Of a stretch of 7,047 nt of DNA, positions 4,390 to 7,047 are shown one piece after another. The notes under the pieces are model-generated. The model ran no database searches. It was not told the DNA's origin and saw only the letters and a list, made by a program, of their open reading frames with translations. A program made the translations under genes and the position numbers. Where the stretch lies: assembly GCA_002425245.1 (NCBI GenBank), contig DILW01000139.1, positions 1 through 7,047 on the forward strand, read 5' to 3'. Position 1 is the first letter of the stretch. The number at the start of each line of letters is the position of its first letter. The DNA comes from Betaproteobacteria bacterium UBA5582 (GTDB lineage Bacteria; Pseudomonadota; Gammaproteobacteria; Burkholderiales; Rhodocyclaceae).

Positions 4390-6990
4390 ATGAAAACCGA
4401 CACCCCCCAAACGATCTACCTGAAGGACTACACTCCGCCCGCCTGGCTGGTCGACACGGTCGACCTCGACGTTTCGATCGAAGCCGGCGGCACCGTCGTC
4501 ACCGCCACGCAGACCTTGCGCCGCAACCCGGCGGTCGCCGCCCAGCCGCTGATCCTCGACGGCGAGGAACTGGAAACGCTGGCGGTATCGGTCGATGGGC
4601 GAGAGCATCCCTACCTCGTCGGCGCCGGCTCGCTGACCCTGGACGATCTGCCGGCAGCCTGCACGCTGAAGACTGTCGTGCGCATCCAGCCGGACGACAA
4701 CACCCGTCTGTCCGGCATGTACCGCTCCAAGGACGGTTATTTCACGCAGTGCGAGGCACAGGGTTTTCGCCGCATCACCTGGTTCCAGGACCGGCCGGAC
4801 GTGATGTCCACCTACACCGTGACCCTGCACGCCGACCGCGCGACCTTCCCGGTGCTGCTCGCCAACGGTAATCCGGTGGCCAGCGGCGAGGAGGCGAACG
4901 GTCGCCACTGGGCAAAGTGGAGCGACCCCTTCCGCAAGCCGTCCTACCTGTTCGCGCTGGTTGCCGGCAAGCTCGACGTGCTGCGCGACACGTTCCGCAC
5001 CGCCTCCGGGCGCGAGGTCCAGCTTGCCATCTACGTCGAACCCGGCAAGCTCGACCAGTGCCCGCACGCGATGGCGGCGCTGCAGAAATCCATGAAATGG
5101 GACGAGGAACGCTTCGGCCTCGAATGCGACCTCGACCACTACATGATCGTCGCCGTCGGCGACTTCAACATGGGCGCGATGGAGAACAAGGGCCTCAACA
5201 TCTTCAACACGAAGTATGTACTCGCTCGCCCGGATGTCGCCACCGACGTTGATTTCGAGAACATCGACCGGGTCGTCGCGCACGAGTATTTCCACAACTG
5301 GACCGGCAACCGCGTGACCTGCCGCGACTGGTTCCAGCTCTCGCTGAAGGAAGGCCTGACCGTATTCCGCGACCAGGAATTCGGCGCCGACCTGCACAAC
5401 CGCCAGACCGCCCGCATCCGCGAGGTGCGCGGCCTGCGCGCCGCGCAGTTCCCCGAGGACGCCGGCCCGATGGCGCATCCGATCCGGCCCGAGAGCTTCG
5501 TCGAAATCAACAATTTCTACACCGCCACCGTCTATGAAAAGGGCGCCGAGGTCATCCGCATGATCCAGACGCTGATCGGCCGCGACGCCTTCCGCGCCGG
5601 CATGGACGAGTATTTCCGCCGCCACGACGGCCAGGCCGTGACCTGCGAGGACTTCGTCGCAGCGATGGCGGCGGCCAGCGGTTTCGACTTCACGCAATTC
5701 ATGCGCTGGTACCGCCAGCCCGGCACGCCGCGCGTTGCCGCCGACGGTTTCTGGGATGCCGACAGCGCCAGCTACACGCTGACCCTGACCCAGTCCAACC
5801 CGCGCGCCAGCGACGACGCGCCTTACCTGATCCCGGTCCGGGTCGCGCTATTTGCTGCCGATGGCCGCTTGCTGCCGGGCAGCGAGCGCCTGCTGCAACT
5901 GAGCGCGAGCAGCCAGTCCTTCGTCTTCGAGAACGTCGCCGAGGAGCCGGTGCCCTCGCTATTGCGCGATTTCTCGGCGCCGGTCTACCTCGATTTCGAC
6001 GATACGCCGGAACAGCTGACCGTACTCCTGGCGCATGAGACCGATCCGTTCAACGCCTGGGAAGCCGGCCAGCGCCTGGCCACCCGGCTGATCCTGGCCG
6101 CCTCCGCGGAAATCGCCGCCGGCCGCACACCGGTGTGGCCGGCCAGCTTCGTCGACGCCGCCCGCCAGTTGCTGCAGAGCCACGCCGAACGCGGTGCCGC
6201 CTTCGTCGCCGAAGCGCTCACCCTGCCCGGCGAAACGACCCTGGCCGAACTGATGAGCGTAGTCGATCCGGACGCCCTGCACGCCGCTCGCAACAGCCTG
6301 CGCCGCCACCTCGCCGAACAGCTCGAAAACGAGTTCGCCGGCCTCTACGCCAGCCTGAGCGTCAGCGAAGCCTACGCACCGAGCAGCGAACAGGCCGGTC
6401 GCCGCGCGCTGCGCAACCTGTGCCTGTCCTACCTGGTCGAGCTCGACGGCGAGGCGGTGCGCGAACTGGCGTTCAAGCAGTTCCGCGAAGCCGACAACAT
6501 GACCGACCAGTTCGCCGCGCTGGCGGCACTGGCCAACATCAACGCCGCCGACTGCCGCCAGCGCGACAGCGCGCTGGCCGAGTTCTACGGCCGCTGGCAG
6601 GATGAAGCGCTGGTCGTCGACAAGTGGCTGCAGGTGCAATCGACCAGCCGCCGGCCGGACACCCTGGCCACGGTAAAGGCGCTTACCGCCCACCCGGCCT
6701 TCGATCTCGGCAACCCGAACAAGATCTACGCGCTGATCCGCGCCTTCGGCGCCAACCTTGTCCGCTTCAACGCTGCCGACGGCAGCGGCTACGCCTTCAT
6801 GGCCGACCAGATCCTGGCACTGCACGACCGCAACCCGCAGGTCGCCTCGCGGCTGGCCCGCTGCTTCGACCGCTGGAAGAAGTTCGACGCCGGCCGGCAG
6901 GCGCATGCGCAGGCCGCGCTGTGCCGCGTTCGCGACCACGCAGGGCTGTCGCGCGATGTGCTTGAAGTGGTCAGCCGGGCCCTCGCCTGA
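4390..6990 (+). CDS. pepN: Aminopeptidase N (M1 family zinc metallopeptidase)
   Basis: This 866-aa enzyme aligns by eye over its whole length with E. coli PepN (870 aa). It is a cytoplasmic broad-specificity aminopeptidase that finishes peptide breakdown. The zinc site is intact: H298-E299-Y-F-H302 (HEYFHNWTGNRVTC) and E321 in SLKEGLTVF. The exopeptidase motif GAMEN is at 262-266, with the preceding Met261 matching the S1-gating methionine of E. coli. The transition-state tyrosine is Y382 (NNFYTATVYEKGAE), and the alpha-amino-binding glutamate is E122 in TQCEAQGF. Domains in order are an N-terminal beta domain (to about 195), a thermolysin-like catalytic domain (to about 445), a small beta domain (to about 545) and a C-terminal helical domain. 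It ends in the usual RALA. ATG at 4390 is the only credible start because an in-frame TGA lies at 4369-4371. There is no recognisable Shine-Dalgarno before it. The gene is divergent from the receptor operon and unrelated to it in function. Confidence 0.98.
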   Translation: MKTDTPQTIYLKDYTPPAWLVDTVDLDVSIEAGGTVVTATQTLRRNPAVAAQPLILDGEELETLAVSVDGREHPYLVGAGSLTLDDLPAACTLKTVVRIQPDDNTRLSGMYRSKDGYFTQCEAQGFRRITWFQDRPDVMSTYTVTLHADRATFPVLLANGNPVASGEEANGRHWAKWSDPFRKPSYLFALVAGKLDVLRDTFRTASGREVQLAIYVEPGKLDQCPHAMAALQKSMKWDEERFGLECDLDHYMIVAVGDFNMGAMENKGLNIFNTKYVLARPDVATDVDFENIDRVVAHEYFHNWTGNRVTCRDWFQLSLKEGLTVFRDQEFGADLHNRQTARIREVRGLRAAQFPEDAGPMAHPIRPESFVEINNFYTATVYEKGAEVIRMIQTLIGRDAFRAGMDEYFRRHDGQAVTCEDFVAAMAAASGFDFTQFMRWYRQPGTPRVAADGFWDADSASYTLTLTQSNPRASDDAPYLIPVRVALFAADGRLLPGSERLLQLSASSQSFVFENVAEEPVPSLLRDFSAPVYLDFDDTPEQLTVLLAHETDPFNAWEAGQRLATRLILAASAEIAAGRTPVWPASFVDAARQLLQSHAERGAAFVAEALTLPGETTLAELMSVVDPDALHAARNSLRRHLAEQLENEFAGLYASLSVSEAYAPSSEQAGRRALRNLCLSYLVELDGEAVRELAFKQFREADNMTDQFAALAALANINAADCRQRDSALAEFYGRWQDEALVVDKWLQVQSTSRRPDTLATVKALTAHPAFDLGNPNKIYALIRAFGANLVRFNAADGSGYAFMADQILALHDRNPQVASRLARCFDRWKKFDAGRQAHAQAALCRVRDHAGLSRDVLEVVSRALA

Positions 6991-7006
6991 GCCGGCCGCT
7001 CAGGCG
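6984..7006. terminator. Perfect 9-bp hairpin spanning the pepN stop, possible bidirectional terminator
   Basis: CGCCTGAGC (6984-6992) and GCTCAGGCG (6998-7006) are perfect complements around a 5-nt loop. The left arm contains the pepN stop TGA, and the right arm contains TCA (7000-7002), a stop on the minus strand. No T-tract follows on either side, so classic intrinsic termination is doubtful. It could still act as a 3' stabilising stem or attenuate convergent transcripts. Confidence 0.45.
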
Positions 7007-7047
7007 TTCAGCCCGGCGCGGGCACTCGCCCACTGACGGCGGCTGAC
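7000..7047 (-). CDS. Probable C-terminal end of a convergent gene (cut by window edge)
   Basis: Read on the minus strand from the right edge, 15 codons stay open to a TGA at 7002-7000, giving VSRRQWASARAGLNA. Thirteen of the fifteen codons end in G or C, like the real genes here. The stop lies nine nt from the pepN stop, within a symmetric hairpin, as expected for tail-to-tail genes. The piece is too short to identify, and no function is proposed. Confidence 0.35.
   Translation of the reverse strand, partial: VSRRQWASARAGLNA

Noticed and set aside
4357..5697. 446-aa minus-strand open frame opposite pepN
   Set aside because: It lies antisense to an unmistakable pepN, has low-complexity Val/Ala/Arg/Gly composition and no recognisable domain; typical of GC-rich shadow frames.
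7008..7047. Alternative minus-strand frame ending at TGA 7010-7008
   Set aside because: Its codons end less often in G or C than the frame ending at 7000, and it does not share the symmetric hairpin arrangement.

Overview
The window is GC-rich, uses mostly G or C at third codon positions, and is densely packed with genes. The Gram-negative hallmarks are a TonB-dependent outer-membrane receptor, a Sec-exported periplasmic protein and an E. coli-type aminopeptidase N. These suggest a proteobacterium, most likely a betaproteobacterium of the Rhodocyclales kind (inferred from general resemblance; no search was possible).

Layout: positions 1-4172 hold a tightly packed minus-strand operon, read right to left. 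It encodes a 662-aa TonB-dependent receptor, a 277-aa periplasmic protein anchored by one C-terminal helix, a 351-aa membrane polyferredoxin of the NapH/NosR/CcoG type, and a TauE/SafE or CcdA/DsbD-like membrane protein cut by the left edge. Positions 4173-4389 are a 217-bp divergent intergenic region with an AT-rich core, a perfect 13-bp palindrome and two sets of short direct repeats. Positions 4390-6990 hold a complete plus-strand pepN. The last 57 bases hold a perfect hairpin spanning the pepN stop, plus what looks like the tail of a convergent gene.

Working together: the operon provides one component per compartment. The receptor imports a substrate across the outer membrane. The anchored protein, which has a His-rich mature N-terminus, could receive it in the periplasm. 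The polyferredoxin can carry electrons from the cytoplasm into the inner membrane and has extra periplasmic cysteines. The TauE/CcdA-like protein carries a Cys-x3-Cys-Leu-Pro motif in its first membrane helix. The simplest reading is uptake of a metal or metal complex coupled to reduction at the inner membrane. The metal is not identifiable from sequence, and the receptor lacks the Cys/Met enrichment of known copper receptors. pepN is an unrelated housekeeping peptidase.
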